64,000 bases of DNA from Methylobacterium bullatum (lineage in GTDB: Bacteria; Pseudomonadota; Alphaproteobacteria; Rhizobiales; Beijerinckiaceae). Below, one piece after another: positions 1-11,209 of the stretch; within the stretch, counting starts at the first letter, position 1; each line of letters begins with the position of its first letter. Both the position numbers and the translations under genes were made by a program. The notes beneath the pieces were generated by a model, which saw nothing but the letters and a program-made list of their open reading frames with translations, was not told the origin of the DNA and did not search any database. The stretch is taken from positions 2,082,001 through 2,146,000 of the forward strand of contig LR743504.1 of assembly GCA_902712845.1 (NCBI GenBank), given 5' to 3'.

Positions 1-413
1 TGCCCTCCGGCGTGATCCATGCCGACCTCTTCACCGACAACGTGTTCTTTATCGGCGACGACCTGTCGGGCCTGATCGACTTCTATTTCGCTTGCACCGA
101 CGCCTTCGCCTACGATCTCGCCATCTGCCTCAACGCTTGGTGCTTCGAGCCCGACGGCACGTTCTTCCCAGACAAGGGCGAGGCGATGATCGCCGGCTAC
201 CAATCCGTCCGGCGCCTGCAGAACGACGAGGTCGCGGCGCTGCCGATCCTGTGTCGGGGTGCCGCCCTGCGCTTCATGCTGACGCGCCTCGTCGACTGGC
301 TGAACGTGCCGCCCGGCGCCCTGGTGCAGCCGAAGGACCCGCTGGAATACGACCGCCGGCTGGTGTTCCACCGGGCGGCCGCGCATGCGCGGGATTATGG
401 CTGGCGCGAATAG
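1..413 (+). CDS. thrB: Homoserine kinase ThrB, C-terminal part (5' end outside window)
   Basis: This is the 3' end of a homoserine kinase of the aminoglycoside-phosphotransferase fold (ThrB type 2). It phosphorylates homoserine in threonine synthesis in the cytoplasm. The reading frame is open from the window edge. The visible part begins with the catalytic loop [13 protein letters not shown], where HxDxxxxN carries the catalytic Asp and the metal-binding Asn. The second metal-binding Asp follows in GLIDFYFA. The downstream DLAICLNAW and [10 protein letters not shown] segments are typical of this family. The gene enters the window mid-reading, so its true start is not visible and the GTG at 12 is internal. 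It ends in TAG at 411-413 and faces the convergent aldehyde dehydrogenase gene. Confidence 0.88.
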   Translation, partial: PSGVIHADLFTDNVFFIGDDLSGLIDFYFACTDAFAYDLAICLNAWCFEPDGTFFPDKGEAMIAGYQSVRRLQNDEVAALPILCRGAALRFMLTRLVDWLNVPPGALVQPKDPLEYDRRLVFHRAAAHARDYGWRE

Positions 414-435
414 CGTCCGCTCAGAGGTGAGGCCA

Positions 436-466
436 AGAAAAAGCCCCCGCCGTTTCCGGCCGGGGC
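436..466 (-). terminator. Rho-independent terminator of the aldehyde dehydrogenase gene
   Basis: On the minus strand a GC-rich stem (GCCCCGGCC pairing with GGCGGGGGC, one mismatch, loop GGAAAC) is followed by TTTTTCTT. It lies about 25 nt past the stop codon of the aldehyde dehydrogenase gene. Confidence 0.8.
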
Positions 467-489
467 AAGGTGGTCTCGTACCTTGAGGC

Positions 490-2010
490 TTAGAAGAAGC
501 CGAGCTTCTTGGCCGAGTAGCTGACCAGCATGTTCTTGGTCTGCTGGTAATGGTCGAGCATCATCTTGTGGTTCTCACGGCCGATGCCGGACTGCTTGTA
601 GCCGCCGAAGGCCGCATGGGCCGGGTAGGCATGGTAGCAGTTGGTCCAGACGCGGCCGGCCTGGATCGCGCGGCCGAAGCGGTAGGCGCGGGTTCCGTCG
701 CGGGTCCAGACACCGGCGCCGAGGCCGTAGAGCGTGTCGTTGGCGATGGAGAGCGCGTCGGCATCGTCCTTGAAGGTCGTCACCGAGAGGACGGGGCCGA
801 AGATCTCCTCCTGGAAGATGCGCATCTTGTTGTGGCCCTGGAACACGGTGGGCTTCACGTAGAAGCCTTCCGCCAGATCGCCTTCGAGGGTGTTGCGCTC
901 GCCGCCGGTGAGCACTTTGGCGCCTTCCTGCTTACCGATGTCGATGTAGCTCAGGATCTTCTCGAGCTGCTCGCCCGACGCCTGGGCGCCGATCATCGTG
1001 GTCGGGTCGAGGGGCGAGCCCTGAGTGATCGCCTCGACGCGCTTGATCGCCCGCTCCATGAAGCGGTCGTAGATCGATTCGTGCACCAGGGCGCGGCTCG
1101 GGCAGGTGCAGACCTCGCCCTGGTTGAGGGCGAACATGGTGAAGCCTTCGAGGGCCTTGTCGAAGAAGTCGTCATCCTCGTTGGCCACGTCGGCGAAGAA
1201 GATGTTCGGCGACTTGCCGCCGAGCTCCAGCGTCACCGGAATGAGGTTCTGCGAGGCGTATTGCATGATCAGGCGGCCCGTCGTCGTCTCGCCGGTGAAG
1301 GCGATCTTGGCGATGCGGGGCGAGGAGGCGAGCGGCTTGCCGCATTCCAGGCCGAAGCCGTTGACGATGTTGAGGGTGCCGGGCGGCAGCAGGTCGGCGA
1401 TGAGCTCGGCGACCACGAGGATCGAGGCCGGGGTCTGCTCGGCGGGCTTGAGCACCACGCAATTGCCGGCGGCGAGCGCGGGCGCCAGCTTCCACACCGC
1501 CATCAGGATGGGGAAGTTCCACGGGATGATCTGGCCGACGACGCCGAGCGGCTCATGGAAATGGTAGGCGACGGTGTCGTGGTCGATCTCGGAGATCGAG
1601 CCTTCCTGCGCACGGACGCAGCCGGCGAAGTAGCGGAAATGGTCAATGGCCAGCGGGATGTCGGCGTTGGTCGTCTCGCGGATCGGCTTGCCGTTGTCCC
1701 AGGTCTCGGCCAGCGCGATCAGGTCGAGATTCTCCTCCATCCGGTCGGCGATGCGGTTGAGGATGAGGGCGCGCTCGCCCGGCGAGGTACGACCCCAGGC
1801 CTCCTTGGCGGCATGGGCCGCATCGAGGGCCTTCTCCACGTCCTGCGCGTCCGAACGGGCGACCTCGCAGATGACGCGGCCCGTGACCGGGGAGGTGTTC
1901 TCGAAGTAGCGGCCGGCGACCGGGGCGACCCACTGGCCGCCGATGAAGTTCTCGTAACGGGCCGAGAACGGCGCCTTGGTACCTGACGACAGGAATTCGG
2001 GCTTGTTCAT
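490..2010 (-). CDS. NAD-dependent aldehyde dehydrogenase (acetaldehyde dehydrogenase, ExaC/AldB type)
   Basis: Cytoplasmic NAD-dependent aldehyde dehydrogenase of 506 residues, the usual length for the ExaC/AldB acetaldehyde dehydrogenase group. The cofactor segment [10 protein letters not shown] is at about residues 161-170. The general-base glutamate is in LELGGKSPN (about E262) and the catalytic cysteine is in [11 protein letters not shown] (about C301). The start was set at the ATG ending at 2010 because GGAGGAAAC lies 3 nt upstream; an in-frame GTG-type extension to 2067 lacks such a site. A strong terminator follows the gene. In a methylotroph it would oxidise acetaldehyde from ethanol oxidation by PQQ alcohol dehydrogenases. 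The exact substrate is inferred from family only. Confidence 0.92.
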   Translation of the reverse strand: MNKPEFLSSGTKAPFSARYENFIGGQWVAPVAGRYFENTSPVTGRVICEVARSDAQDVEKALDAAHAAKEAWGRTSPGERALILNRIADRMEENLDLIALAETWDNGKPIRETTNADIPLAIDHFRYFAGCVRAQEGSISEIDHDTVAYHFHEPLGVVGQIIPWNFPILMAVWKLAPALAAGNCVVLKPAEQTPASILVVAELIADLLPPGTLNIVNGFGLECGKPLASSPRIAKIAFTGETTTGRLIMQYASQNLIPVTLELGGKSPNIFFADVANEDDDFFDKALEGFTMFALNQGEVCTCPSRALVHESIYDRFMERAIKRVEAITQGSPLDPTTMIGAQASGEQLEKILSYIDIGKQEGAKVLTGGERNTLEGDLAEGFYVKPTVFQGHNKMRIFQEEIFGPVLSVTTFKDDADALSIANDTLYGLGAGVWTRDGTRAYRFGRAIQAGRVWTNCYHAYPAHAAFGGYKQSGIGRENHKMMLDHYQQTKNMLVSYSAKKLGFF

Positions 2011-2464
2011 GTGCGTTTCCTCCGTGTTGTTCTTGTGTGCGCCAGCAGAAGCCGGGCGGATTGCCAAATCAAGATAGACTTTTGGCCTAACCGGCTCGGA
2101 TCGACGGCATCGAGCGGGTCGGCGCGTGGTCCCGCTTCTGTGGCGGGGATCTACGCGCCGAGGCAGTCTAGCCCCTCTGCGGCGGTCTGGCGATGCCGCC
2201 GGGAGGCGATTTGGAGGGCCTCGCTAAACTCCCGATCACCGTTGGTTCTCCCTCGGTGTACGGTGCCGCAGCGGGAGTTCGGCCAAGATCGATCATCCAA
2301 TCATATCAACCTCGTCCTGAGGTGCCCTTTGCTCGAGCAAAGGGCCTCGAAGGAGCCCTCCAGGAATCGCACGTCGACTGGAGGTCTCCTTCGAGGCCGC
2401 TACGCGGTACCTCAGGATGAGGTAAAGCTTTGGAAAAACACCTCAAACCAGATCTGAAAGACAC
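2011..2464. other. Intergenic region with a palindromic repeat
   Basis: A 454-bp gap lies between two minus-strand genes. It holds one type-1 palindromic repeat (2310-2422) and the upstream region of the aldehyde dehydrogenase gene. I see no credible gene; short open frames here lack start signals and family resemblance. Confidence 0.6.
2310..2422. repeat. Type-1 palindromic repeat, copy A
   Basis: Outer inverted arms (CCTCGTCCTGAGG against CCTCAGGATGAGG) enclose an inner inverted pair (CTCGAAGGAG against CTCCTTCGAG). In the left arm lies a perfect 20-bp hairpin, CCCTTTGCTCGAGCAAAGGG, at 2325-2344. Three more copies occur at about 24893, 30435 and 33610. Confidence 0.9.
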
Positions 2465-3907
2465 TCACCGTCCCGACTGCAGCCGGGTGAAGCGCCGTGC
2501 GGTGATCCGCCGGGCGATGGCCCGGTCGATCCGGGGACCGCCCCGTTCGATGCCGTCGCGGTGGATCATCAGCCCCGTGGCGCGTCCGTCAGGCTCGATG
2601 TCGAAGGCCACGCGGATCGCGCCGTCCTCCGCCGCGAAGGCCCTGTCGCTCTCGGCGACGAGGGTGATGCGGGACTCAGCCGATCCCTGACCGACCGCCT
2701 GTGCCGTGAGGCGGTCGCCGTCGCGGGTGATGCCGAGGACCGAGCGCGGTCCGGTTCGGTAGAAGCCGACATAGCGGTCGAGAACGGTCTGGCCGACGCT
2801 GATCTCGGTGCGCGCCGGCTCGCCGAGATAGAGCGCCGCGAGCTGGCGCGAGAGAGCCTGGGCCGGCACGATCTCGGAATTGCCGAGCACCACGATGGTG
2901 AGGCCGAGATCGGGGTAGGAATCCTTGATCGCGCTGAACCCGCTGATGAAGCCGCCATGGGACCACAGGCGGTGCCCGTAGGCGGTGCCGATGTACAGAC
3001 CGAGGCCGTAGCCGTGGCCGTAATCCGTCACCATGGCCCGGCGCGACGCCTCCGACAGGATACGGCCGGAGAACAGTGCCTTGTCCCAGGCGACGAGGTC
3101 GTCGAGGGTCGAGGCCAGCATGCCGGCACCCGACGGGGCGCTGGCGGCCAGGGGCAGGGCGTGGCGCCATTCCCCCGAGACGCGGCGGTAGCCGGCGGCG
3201 CGCCGGGGGAGGATGGCGCCCGGATCGGCGTCCCGGGTCGAGGCCAATCCGGCCGGCGCCAGGACCGCGTCGTTGAGGTAGCGCGCGAAACTCTGGCCGG
3301 TGATCCGCTCGATCAGGCCGGCGAGGAGGATGTAGCCGGTATTGCTGTATTCGTGGCCGGTCCCCGGCGGAAACAGCAGGTCTTCGCCGTAGAGAAGCCC
3401 CACCGTCTCCATCGGCGTGCGCTCGATACGCCCGAGTTGCGTTGCGTAGCCCGGCAGGGCGGTGACGTTGGGCAGGCCGGAACTGTGGTTGAGCAGCATC
3501 CGGATCGTCATCGCAGCCCAGGCTGGCGGCAGTTCGGGCAGGGTGCGGATGGCGGGATCGTCGAGGGAGAGGGCGCCGGCCTCGGCGAGTTTCAGGATCG
3601 CCGCTGCGGTGAACTGCTTCGTGATCGAGCCGATGCGGAACAGGGTGTCCGGCGTGTTGGGGATCGCCCATTCGCGGTCGGCCATGCCGTAGGCACGGCG
3701 GAACAGGGGGATGCCGTCCCGCGCCACGATCACGGCGCCCGAGAAGACGCCGCCCCTGGCGTGGGATTCCATCAGAGCGTCGGCCTTGCGCGCGAACGCC
3801 TCCGTCTCGCCGCCGATGGCCGCGCCGGGAGCCCGCTCCTGAGCGGCGGCGGGGGCGGCGACCAGCATTGACAGGATGCAAGCGCAGGCAATGAGGCGTG
3901 AGAGCAT
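2465..3907 (-). CDS. Periplasmic serine hydrolase, beta-lactamase class C / penicillin-binding-protein-like
   Basis: A 480-residue exported serine hydrolase of the beta-lactamase class C / esterase / D-Ala-D-Ala peptidase superfamily (PF00144). The chosen ATG gives a clear Sec signal peptide (RLIACACILSMLVAAPAAA). The longer frame to 4099 places 64 charged residues ahead of it and is unlikely. Catalytic motifs are visible: SITK (about 94-97, nucleophile and lysine), YSN (about 187-189), and HGG in LWSHGGFISG. A C-terminal domain of about 120 residues follows, as in many EstB/AmpH-like proteins. True beta-lactam hydrolysis cannot be told from peptidase or esterase activity by sequence alone. 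The gene is divergent from the small exported protein at 4167. Confidence 0.85.
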   Translation of the reverse strand: MLSRLIACACILSMLVAAPAAAQERAPGAAIGGETEAFARKADALMESHARGGVFSGAVIVARDGIPLFRRAYGMADREWAIPNTPDTLFRIGSITKQFTAAAILKLAEAGALSLDDPAIRTLPELPPAWAAMTIRMLLNHSSGLPNVTALPGYATQLGRIERTPMETVGLLYGEDLLFPPGTGHEYSNTGYILLAGLIERITGQSFARYLNDAVLAPAGLASTRDADPGAILPRRAAGYRRVSGEWRHALPLAASAPSGAGMLASTLDDLVAWDKALFSGRILSEASRRAMVTDYGHGYGLGLYIGTAYGHRLWSHGGFISGFSAIKDSYPDLGLTIVVLGNSEIVPAQALSRQLAALYLGEPARTEISVGQTVLDRYVGFYRTGPRSVLGITRDGDRLTAQAVGQGSAESRITLVAESDRAFAAEDGAIRVAFDIEPDGRATGLMIHRDGIERGGPRIDRAIARRITARRFTRLQSGR

Positions 3908-4166
3908 AGGGCGCGGTGATCCGTCGGCTGCGATCCTGCCAAGGTTGCGCTGGAATGTGGCGTGGTTGCGCGGGAGTGCCACCCCCGGTCGACATCGGCG
4001 GCATTCCCGCGAAACCGTGATCGGCATCGGCGCCGAGATCACTGTTTCGCCCCGAAGCTCGGCAACATGGCCCGCCTTCGTGCCGACGGACGAAGCCATC
4101 CGTCACGACCGGACCCGCTCCGCCGATGACGGCCCTTCCCCAACCACGCAACAGGAAGAGACATCC

Positions 4167-4742
4167 ATGAGCCGCACCACTCGCGCCCTGCTGGCAGCGT
4201 CCCTCGCCTTTGGTACCTCCGCCCTGGTCTCGCAGGTCAGCTTCGCCCAGGCGCCGGCACCTGCCAAAACCGCCCCCGCCGCTCCCGCCCCGGCCCCCGA
4301 GGCCGAGGAGCAGAAGGAGGTCGCTCTGACCCAGGCGCTGATCGACGGCCTCGTGGCGGCGCAGCCCGAACTGGCGAAACTCCCTGCCGGCAACGCGGAC
4401 AAGCCCGATCCGAAGGTCCAGGCCCAGGCCGTGGCCATCGCGAAGAAGAACGGTTTTGCCAGCGTCGACGACTTGCAGGACGCGGCCGACAGCGTCGAGG
4501 CGGTGCTGGACGGCGTGGACCCCGAGACGAAGACCTATGTCGGCGTCGTGCCCCTGCTGAAGAAGCAGGTCGCCGCCATCGAGGCCGACACGAAGATGAA
4601 GCCCAAGGACAAGGCCGCCGCGCTGAAGGACATCAACGAGGCGATCGCCGCCGGCGAGCCCACCAAGCCCTCCGACGGCAACATCGCCCTCGTCACCAAG
4701 AACATCGACAAGCTCGGTCAGATGGCGGGCGGCGGGCAGTAG
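4167..4742 (+). CDS. Exported hypothetical protein with Ala/Pro-rich linker
   Basis: A 191-residue protein of unknown function. The ATG at 4167 follows AGGAAGAG and begins a signal peptide ending near SFAQ-A. An Ala/Pro-rich linker (about residues 29-45) comes next, then a helical, lysine- and acid-rich domain (about 48-191) with no cysteine. The linker suggests a periplasmic domain held away from the membrane or loosely attached to the wall. No family was recognised. It is divergent from the serine hydrolase (260-bp gap) and lies 135 bp ahead of a Bcr/CflA exporter, with no evidence of a functional link to either. Confidence 0.75.
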   Translation: MSRTTRALLAASLAFGTSALVSQVSFAQAPAPAKTAPAAPAPAPEAEEQKEVALTQALIDGLVAAQPELAKLPAGNADKPDPKVQAQAVAIAKKNGFASVDDLQDAADSVEAVLDGVDPETKTYVGVVPLLKKQVAAIEADTKMKPKDKAAALKDINEAIAAGEPTKPSDGNIALVTKNIDKLGQMAGGGQ

Positions 4743-4877
4743 TACCCGGCCGAGACGAGCTCGGCCTCCGGGAATGGCGGTCCGCGAAGGGCTCGTGCAA
4801 CCGGACGTCGGGCCGCTGACTTTCCACCACGACGTCGCCGGCACGGGAGCCGGCGACCGCAGCGAGGCTCAGGACCA

Positions 4878-6170
4878 GTGACTGCACCTGTGAGGCCGGT
4901 TCCGCCGAGCGGCCGGCCGGTAACGGAACGGGCTCTCCCGGAGGGCGGTCCGACGTGGAACGGCCCGGGCTTCGGCGAATTCGTCGGCATCGTCGCCCTG
5001 ATGATGGCGGTGACCGCCATCTCCATCGACAATCTGCTGCCGGCCTTCCCCGCGATTCAGGCGCGGTTCTCCGTCGCCGATCCCAATGCGCTGCAGCTTC
5101 TCGTCTACGTCTACATGATCGGCTTCGGCGTCGCCCAGATCGTCTACGGGCCGGTCTCGGACGCCCTCGGGCGCCGGCGCGTGCTGCTCGGGAGTCTGGC
5201 AGTCTACGGCGCGGGGACGGGCCTCGCCATGGTCGCGCCCTCGTTCGAATGGCTGCTGGCCGCCCGCGTCATCCAGGGAATCGGGGCGGCGGGCGGGCGC
5301 GTCCTCTCCACCGCCATCGTCCGCGATCGCTATTCGGGACGCGAGATGGCCAGCGTCATGTCGCTGATCATGATGGTGTTCCTCATCGTGCCGATGATCG
5401 CGCCCGCCATCGGCGGGGCGATGCTGCTGCTCGGCTCCTGGCACTACGTCTTCGTCTCCATGCTGGCCCTGGCCGGTATCCTCACCCTCTGGTTCTCCTG
5501 GCGCATGCCGGAGACGCTGCACCCGGAATTCCGGCGTCCGCTCTCGCTGCGTTCCATTGCCCAGGCGGTCTCCCTGACCTTCCGCACCCGCGTGGCGGTC
5601 GGCTACGCTACCGCCCTTGGGCTGCTGACCGGCTGTATCATGGGATATGTCGGCTCGGCGCAGCAGCTCTTCGATACCGGGCTCTACCGGCTCGGCGCCC
5701 TGTTTCCCCTCGCCTTCGCCCTGGTGGCTGGGGCCATGGGGGCGGCCACCCTCGTCAATGCCCGCCTGGTGCGACGCCTCGGGATGCGGCCGCTCTCGCA
5801 TGTGGGCCTCACCCTGTTCGTGGCGGTGGCGCTGGCCCAGGTCGCAATCGGCCTCGCCTATGCCGGGCATCCGCCCCTGTGGCTCTTCCTCACGGTGCTC
5901 GCCTGCAACCAGTTCATGATCAGCTTCGCCATGCCGAACTTCAACGCGCTGGCCCTGCAGCCCCTCGGCGAGATTGCCGGCACGGCCTCGTCCTTCCTCG
6001 GATTCTACACCACCATCCTCGGCGCCTTCTGCGGCTTCATCATCGGCCACGCCTTCGACGGCACGGTGCTGCCCCTCGGCCTCGGCTATGCCGGCCTCGG
6101 CGGATCGGCCCTCCTCGTCGTCGCCTGGACCGAACGTGGCCGGTTGTTCCGAGGTGGGGTGTCGGGTTGA
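4878..6170 (+). CDS. MFS drug-resistance exporter, Bcr/CflA family
   Basis: Inner-membrane proton-coupled exporter of 430 residues with 12 predicted helices. The MFS signature GPVSDALGRRRVLL lies between helices 2 and 3. The overall length and the YMIGFGVAQIVYGPVSD context match the Bcr/CflA (DHA1) group that exports bicyclomycin, chloramphenicol or sulfonamides. The likely start is GTG at 4878 and another in-frame GTG follows at 4890. The ribosome site is weak, so the first few residues are uncertain. Real substrate unknown. Confidence 0.87.
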   Translation: MTAPVRPVPPSGRPVTERALPEGGPTWNGPGFGEFVGIVALMMAVTAISIDNLLPAFPAIQARFSVADPNALQLLVYVYMIGFGVAQIVYGPVSDALGRRRVLLGSLAVYGAGTGLAMVAPSFEWLLAARVIQGIGAAGGRVLSTAIVRDRYSGREMASVMSLIMMVFLIVPMIAPAIGGAMLLLGSWHYVFVSMLALAGILTLWFSWRMPETLHPEFRRPLSLRSIAQAVSLTFRTRVAVGYATALGLLTGCIMGYVGSAQQLFDTGLYRLGALFPLAFALVAGAMGAATLVNARLVRRLGMRPLSHVGLTLFVAVALAQVAIGLAYAGHPPLWLFLTVLACNQFMISFAMPNFNALALQPLGEIAGTASSFLGFYTTILGAFCGFIIGHAFDGTVLPLGLGYAGLGGSALLVVAWTERGRLFRGGVSG

Positions 6171-6266
6171 GGACCGCACCGGTTCGACAGCGACCATAAG
6201 TTGAACTCAACGCGCGCCTCGCCTATCTTTCTCTTGACGGTGGGCGATCCCAAAAGAGTTCGATCG

Positions 6267-6392
6267 ATGAGCGCCTCCTACGCGATCGCCTTCGTCTTCA
6301 CGCCGTTACTCGCCGTCGGCCTCGGCTGGCTCGCAGTTCTACTACATGAGCGCTCGCTGGCGAAGGCGGAGCGTCGCTCCCCAGGCGAATGA
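6267..6392 (+). CDS. Small single-pass membrane protein, hypothetical
   Basis: A 41-residue open frame from ATG 6267. It encodes one hydrophobic helix (AFVFTPLLAVGLGWLAVLL) followed by a charged tail (HERSLAKAERRSPGE), the composition of a small membrane protein. The frame extends upstream to 6201, but AAAAGAG about 8 nt before 6267 favours this start. No family recognised. It lies between an MFS gene and a DoxX gene on the same strand. Confidence 0.45.
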   Translation: MSASYAIAFVFTPLLAVGLGWLAVLLHERSLAKAERRSPGE

Positions 6393-6476
6393 GCCGGGCC
6401 TCCACCCCTTAACGCCGTCTTCAGCCGATATCGCGCATTCTTCCGATCTCGATGGGGTCAGGGACGGAGTTCGCGC

Positions 6477-6995
6477 GTGTTCGGTCGGAGCCAGGACGGA
6501 ATCCTCCTTGCGTCGCGCCTGTTGCTGGCGGCGGCGCTGCTGCCCACGGGCATCGCGCGGGCGCTCAACGTATCGGGCTTCGCGCTGGCGCTGGCCGGGG
6601 CCGGGATGCCGTCTCCCAATGCCGTCGCCACGGCGGCCGTGGTGGTTCAGGTCTTCGGGCCGCTGGCGCTGTTCCTCGGTGTCCTACCCCGCATCACCGG
6701 CTTCGCCCTGGCGGGGTTCTCGGTGGCGATGGCGGTGCTGCTGCACGGGTTCTGGGCCTATTCCGGCGCGGCGGCGATGACCGAGCGCACCCTGTTCCTC
6801 GCCGATCTCGGCCTGGCCGGCGGTTTCCTGATCTATGCCCTCGCCGGTCCGGGTGCCTGGAGCTGGCAGGGCTGGCGCCGCTCGACCCGGGAGGCGCCAG
6901 CCCCCGCCCGGCCGCAATCCGCCAACGCCAATGCGAAATCCGCGAAGGGACCTAAGCGCAGCCCCGCCCGGCCGTCGAGCCGCGCGGCGGCCTAA
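6477..6995 (+). CDS. DoxX family membrane protein
   Basis: A 172-residue inner-membrane protein with four hydrophobic segments and the DoxX-type beginning (SRLLLAAALLPTGIARAL). The long Ala/Pro/Lys-rich tail (about 130-172) is not part of the core domain. DoxX proteins include thiosulfate:quinone oxidoreductase subunits, but most bacterial members are uncharacterised. Start is GTG at 6477. Its stop overlaps the stop of the convergent MFS gene by three bases. Confidence 0.75.
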   Translation: MFGRSQDGILLASRLLLAAALLPTGIARALNVSGFALALAGAGMPSPNAVATAAVVVQVFGPLALFLGVLPRITGFALAGFSVAMAVLLHGFWAYSGAAAMTERTLFLADLGLAGGFLIYALAGPGAWSWQGWRRSTREAPAPARPQSANANAKSAKGPKRSPARPSSRAAA

Positions 6996-8392
6996 ACGCC
7001 CTTCGACGCCAGCCGCTGACCCGAGACCTCCGCTCCCGCATCCGGCTTCAGCCGCAGAAAGGCGAAGAGGGAGGCGGACGAAATCAGTGCGACGGTCAGG
7101 AAGGCGGGCCAGAAATCACCGGCCTCGATGGTTGTGCGGCCATCCTGCGCGGCGGCCGTCTCCAGGGCCAGGGCTCCGATGGAGACGCCGAGGCTGAGCG
7201 ACAATTGCTGCGCCACGCTGGCGAGGCTCGTTGCCGAACTCATCTCCCGCTTGTCGAGATCGGCATACGCGATGGCGTTGACGCAAGTGAATTGCAGCGA
7301 GCGCACGCAGCCGCCGACGAGCAGGATGCCGATGATGATCCAGTGCGGCGTCTGCGCCGTGAACAGGCCGTTCACCGCGAGGAAGCAGGAGGCCACGACG
7401 GCGTTGAACAGCATCACCCGGCGGAATCCGTACGCCCGCAGGATGCGGGGGCCGATGATCTTGATGAGGAGCGCGCCCGCCGCCGCGGCGAAGGTGAGAA
7501 GGCCCGATTGCAGCGGATCAAGGCCGAAGCCGATCTGCAGCATCAGCGGCAATAGGAACGGGATCGCCCCGGTGCCGATGCGGAACAGGCTGCCGCCGGT
7601 CACAGCGGCGCGGAAGGTCGGGTATCTCAGCAGGTCGAGGCGGATCACCGGATGCTCGACCCGGCGGGAATGCGCGAGGTAGAGCGCGAGCAGGATCGCG
7701 CCGCCGCCGAGGCACCCCCACGAGACGTAATCCGGCAGGAGGTGGCGCCCCAGGGAGGCGAGACCGAGCATCAGCGTGGCGAGGCCGGCGCCCGAGAGAA
7801 GGAATCCGAGGACGTCGAGGGGCGGCCGGGACGGCTCGCGGATGTTCTCGAAATAGATCGTGGACAGCACGATTCCGGCAAGGCCGATGGGAATGTTGAT
7901 GAAGAAGATCCAGCGCCAATCGAGGTAGGTCGTGATCAACCCGCCGAGCGGTGGCCCCATGATCGGTCCGATCAGGGCCGGGATCGTCAGGTAGGCCAGC
8001 GCGCTCACGAGTTCGCTCTTCGGTACCGCCCGGAGGATGACGAGGCGTCCCACCGGCACCATCATCGCCCCGCCAATGCCCTGGAACGCGCGCGCGGCAA
8101 CGAAGGCGCCGAGCGAATCGGACGCGGCACAGGCCAGCGACCCCGCCATGAACACCACGAGGGCGGCGCGAAAGATCGTGCGCGCGCCATAGCGGTCGGC
8201 CATCCATCCGCTGATCGGGATGAAGATCGCGAGACTCACGAGATAGGAGGTCAGCGCCAGTTTCAGGGCGATCGGATCCTCGCCGAGGCTTCGGGCGATG
8301 GCCGGTAGCGCGGTGGCGATCACCGTGGAATCGGTGTTCTCCATGAACAGCGCGGTGGCGACGACGAGGGGGACGATCTGAGATGGGCGCAT
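6992..8392 (-). CDS. MFS transporter, DHA2 (EmrB/QacA) family
   Basis: A 466-residue inner-membrane multidrug exporter of the 14-helix DHA2 type. The N-terminus MENTDSTVIATALPAIA is the family hallmark in helix 1. The loop signature GWMADRYGARTIF follows, as does the motif-C segment PALIGPIMGPPLGG. The ATG at 8392 gives the usual compact N-terminus; the longer frame to 8521 adds charged residues and is unlikely. No partner HlyD-type adaptor lies beside it. Convergent with the DoxX gene, the two stops overlapping. Confidence 0.88.
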   Translation of the reverse strand: MRPSQIVPLVVATALFMENTDSTVIATALPAIARSLGEDPIALKLALTSYLVSLAIFIPISGWMADRYGARTIFRAALVVFMAGSLACAASDSLGAFVAARAFQGIGGAMMVPVGRLVILRAVPKSELVSALAYLTIPALIGPIMGPPLGGLITTYLDWRWIFFINIPIGLAGIVLSTIYFENIREPSRPPLDVLGFLLSGAGLATLMLGLASLGRHLLPDYVSWGCLGGGAILLALYLAHSRRVEHPVIRLDLLRYPTFRAAVTGGSLFRIGTGAIPFLLPLMLQIGFGLDPLQSGLLTFAAAAGALLIKIIGPRILRAYGFRRVMLFNAVVASCFLAVNGLFTAQTPHWIIIGILLVGGCVRSLQFTCVNAIAYADLDKREMSSATSLASVAQQLSLSLGVSIGALALETAAAQDGRTTIEAGDFWPAFLTVALISSASLFAFLRLKPDAGAEVSGQRLASKGV

Positions 8393-8691
8393 GGGGATCG
8401 TGTAGTAGCGCGGACGCAGCCGCCCGGTTCCGTCACGGTCTCGAATGGGTCTCGAACCGAATCCTCGGACAGATACGCACACAAATGATGGTGTCTGTGG
8501 ATGACGCGTGCGGTGTCGCACGTGATCGACGACCGTGACCCACGAGCCACAGGTGCGGGCTTCAAGTCGTCAGGCCGGCATGGCCGCCTTTCGGGGGCGT
8601 CGATAGGGCCTTAAGCTCGGCAACAATTCGGCTGTCTCGTATCACGTCGGTCGAGCGAGCCACCGCCGCCATTTTGCGCGAAAGATATTGA

Positions 8692-9576
8692 ATGCCCTCG
8701 CGGTTCGAAAACTGTCGACGCTCGCCCTTCATCGGTGGGGCTCTGGGCCTGCTGCTCATGGTCGCCGGTTGCGGCACCGTCATTCTCAATGAGAGCGGAT
8801 CGCTCACCCGCTACGACCGCCTCAACGGGAGCACCGAAGTGGCGACCGGGGCGAAACTCTACGCCGATCAGCCGACGCTCGCGGCGACGCGGACGGTCCG
8901 CATCGTCCCGGCGGCGTTTCCGGAATCGATCTCCGGCCCCGGTCTCAACAGTGTCGAGCGCCGCCTGATCGCCAACGCGGCCGACCGCGCCCTCTGCTAC
9001 GAGTTGTCGCTGCGCTACGACGTGGTCTCCACCAAGAAGGCCGATCTCACGATCCGGTCCGCTGTCACCCGCGTCGAACTCACCAACGTCCCGGCGGCCG
9101 GCGCGACCATCGCCACCTCGGCGGGAATCACCGTCGCATCCCAGCTCGGCGTCGGCTTCGCCACCGCTGTGGGCCGCGTGCCGATCCCGCGCATCCCGAT
9201 CGGTCTGGGCAGCATCACCATCGAGGCCGAAGCCCTCGATAGCCGTCACCAGCAGCGGGCGGCGATGATCTGGGGCGGCGGCGCCAACGCTTTTACCAAC
9301 CAGGCCCGGTTCTCGGCGGCCGGGGACGCCTACGACCTGGCGGGTGAATTCGGCCAGGATTTCGGCACGTTGCTGGTCACCGGTCGCGACCCGTTCAAGG
9401 AGCCGCTGGCGATTCCGAGCTGGGACCGTATCCGCGTCACCACCCTCGGCGAAGCCCCGCTCGACCCGGATTGCGAGCAGTTCGGCCGCGCGCCGGGCAT
9501 CGACGGCATGGTCGGTGACTATATCGGCCTGCCGCCGGAATGGACCGACAAGGGCCCCCGCGACCCGATCAACTGA
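8692..9576 (+). CDS. Lipoprotein, DUF3313-like
   Basis: A 294-residue lipoprotein. The signal peptide GGALGLLLMVAG-C ends in a lipobox with Cys at about residue 27, so it should be lipid-anchored, probably in the outer membrane. The following domain starts LTRYDRL and contains RTVRIVPAAF and a mid-region ADLTIRSAVTRVEL, resembling the DUF3313 family of unknown function. That assignment rests on memory of the family pattern. It sits upstream of guaB with a 129-bp gap and is unlikely to share its function. Confidence 0.72.
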   Translation: MPSRFENCRRSPFIGGALGLLLMVAGCGTVILNESGSLTRYDRLNGSTEVATGAKLYADQPTLAATRTVRIVPAAFPESISGPGLNSVERRLIANAADRALCYELSLRYDVVSTKKADLTIRSAVTRVELTNVPAAGATIATSAGITVASQLGVGFATAVGRVPIPRIPIGLGSITIEAEALDSRHQQRAAMIWGGGANAFTNQARFSAAGDAYDLAGEFGQDFGTLLVTGRDPFKEPLAIPSWDRIRVTTLGEAPLDPDCEQFGRAPGIDGMVGDYIGLPPEWTDKGPRDPIN

Positions 9577-11199
<1,623 letters not shown>

Positions 11200-11209
11200 G
11201 TCCGGTCCG

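Noticed and set aside
550..1986. A 478-residue plus-strand frame opposite the aldehyde dehydrogenase
   Set aside because: Repetitive Val/Gly/Asp/Arg composition, typical of antisense of a GC-rich gene; no ribosome site.
2310..2422. CRISPR array from repeated palindromes
   Set aside because: The copies are single, far apart and carry no regularly spaced spacers; no cas gene is in the window.
2676..4844. A 722-residue minus-strand frame across the serine hydrolase and the exported protein
   Set aside because: It overlaps two better-supported genes in other frames, lacks domain features and is Arg-rich by composition.
6201..6392. The longer 63-residue version of the small membrane protein frame
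   Set aside because: The first 22 residues are not hydrophobic and lack a ribosome site; ATG 6267 is better placed.
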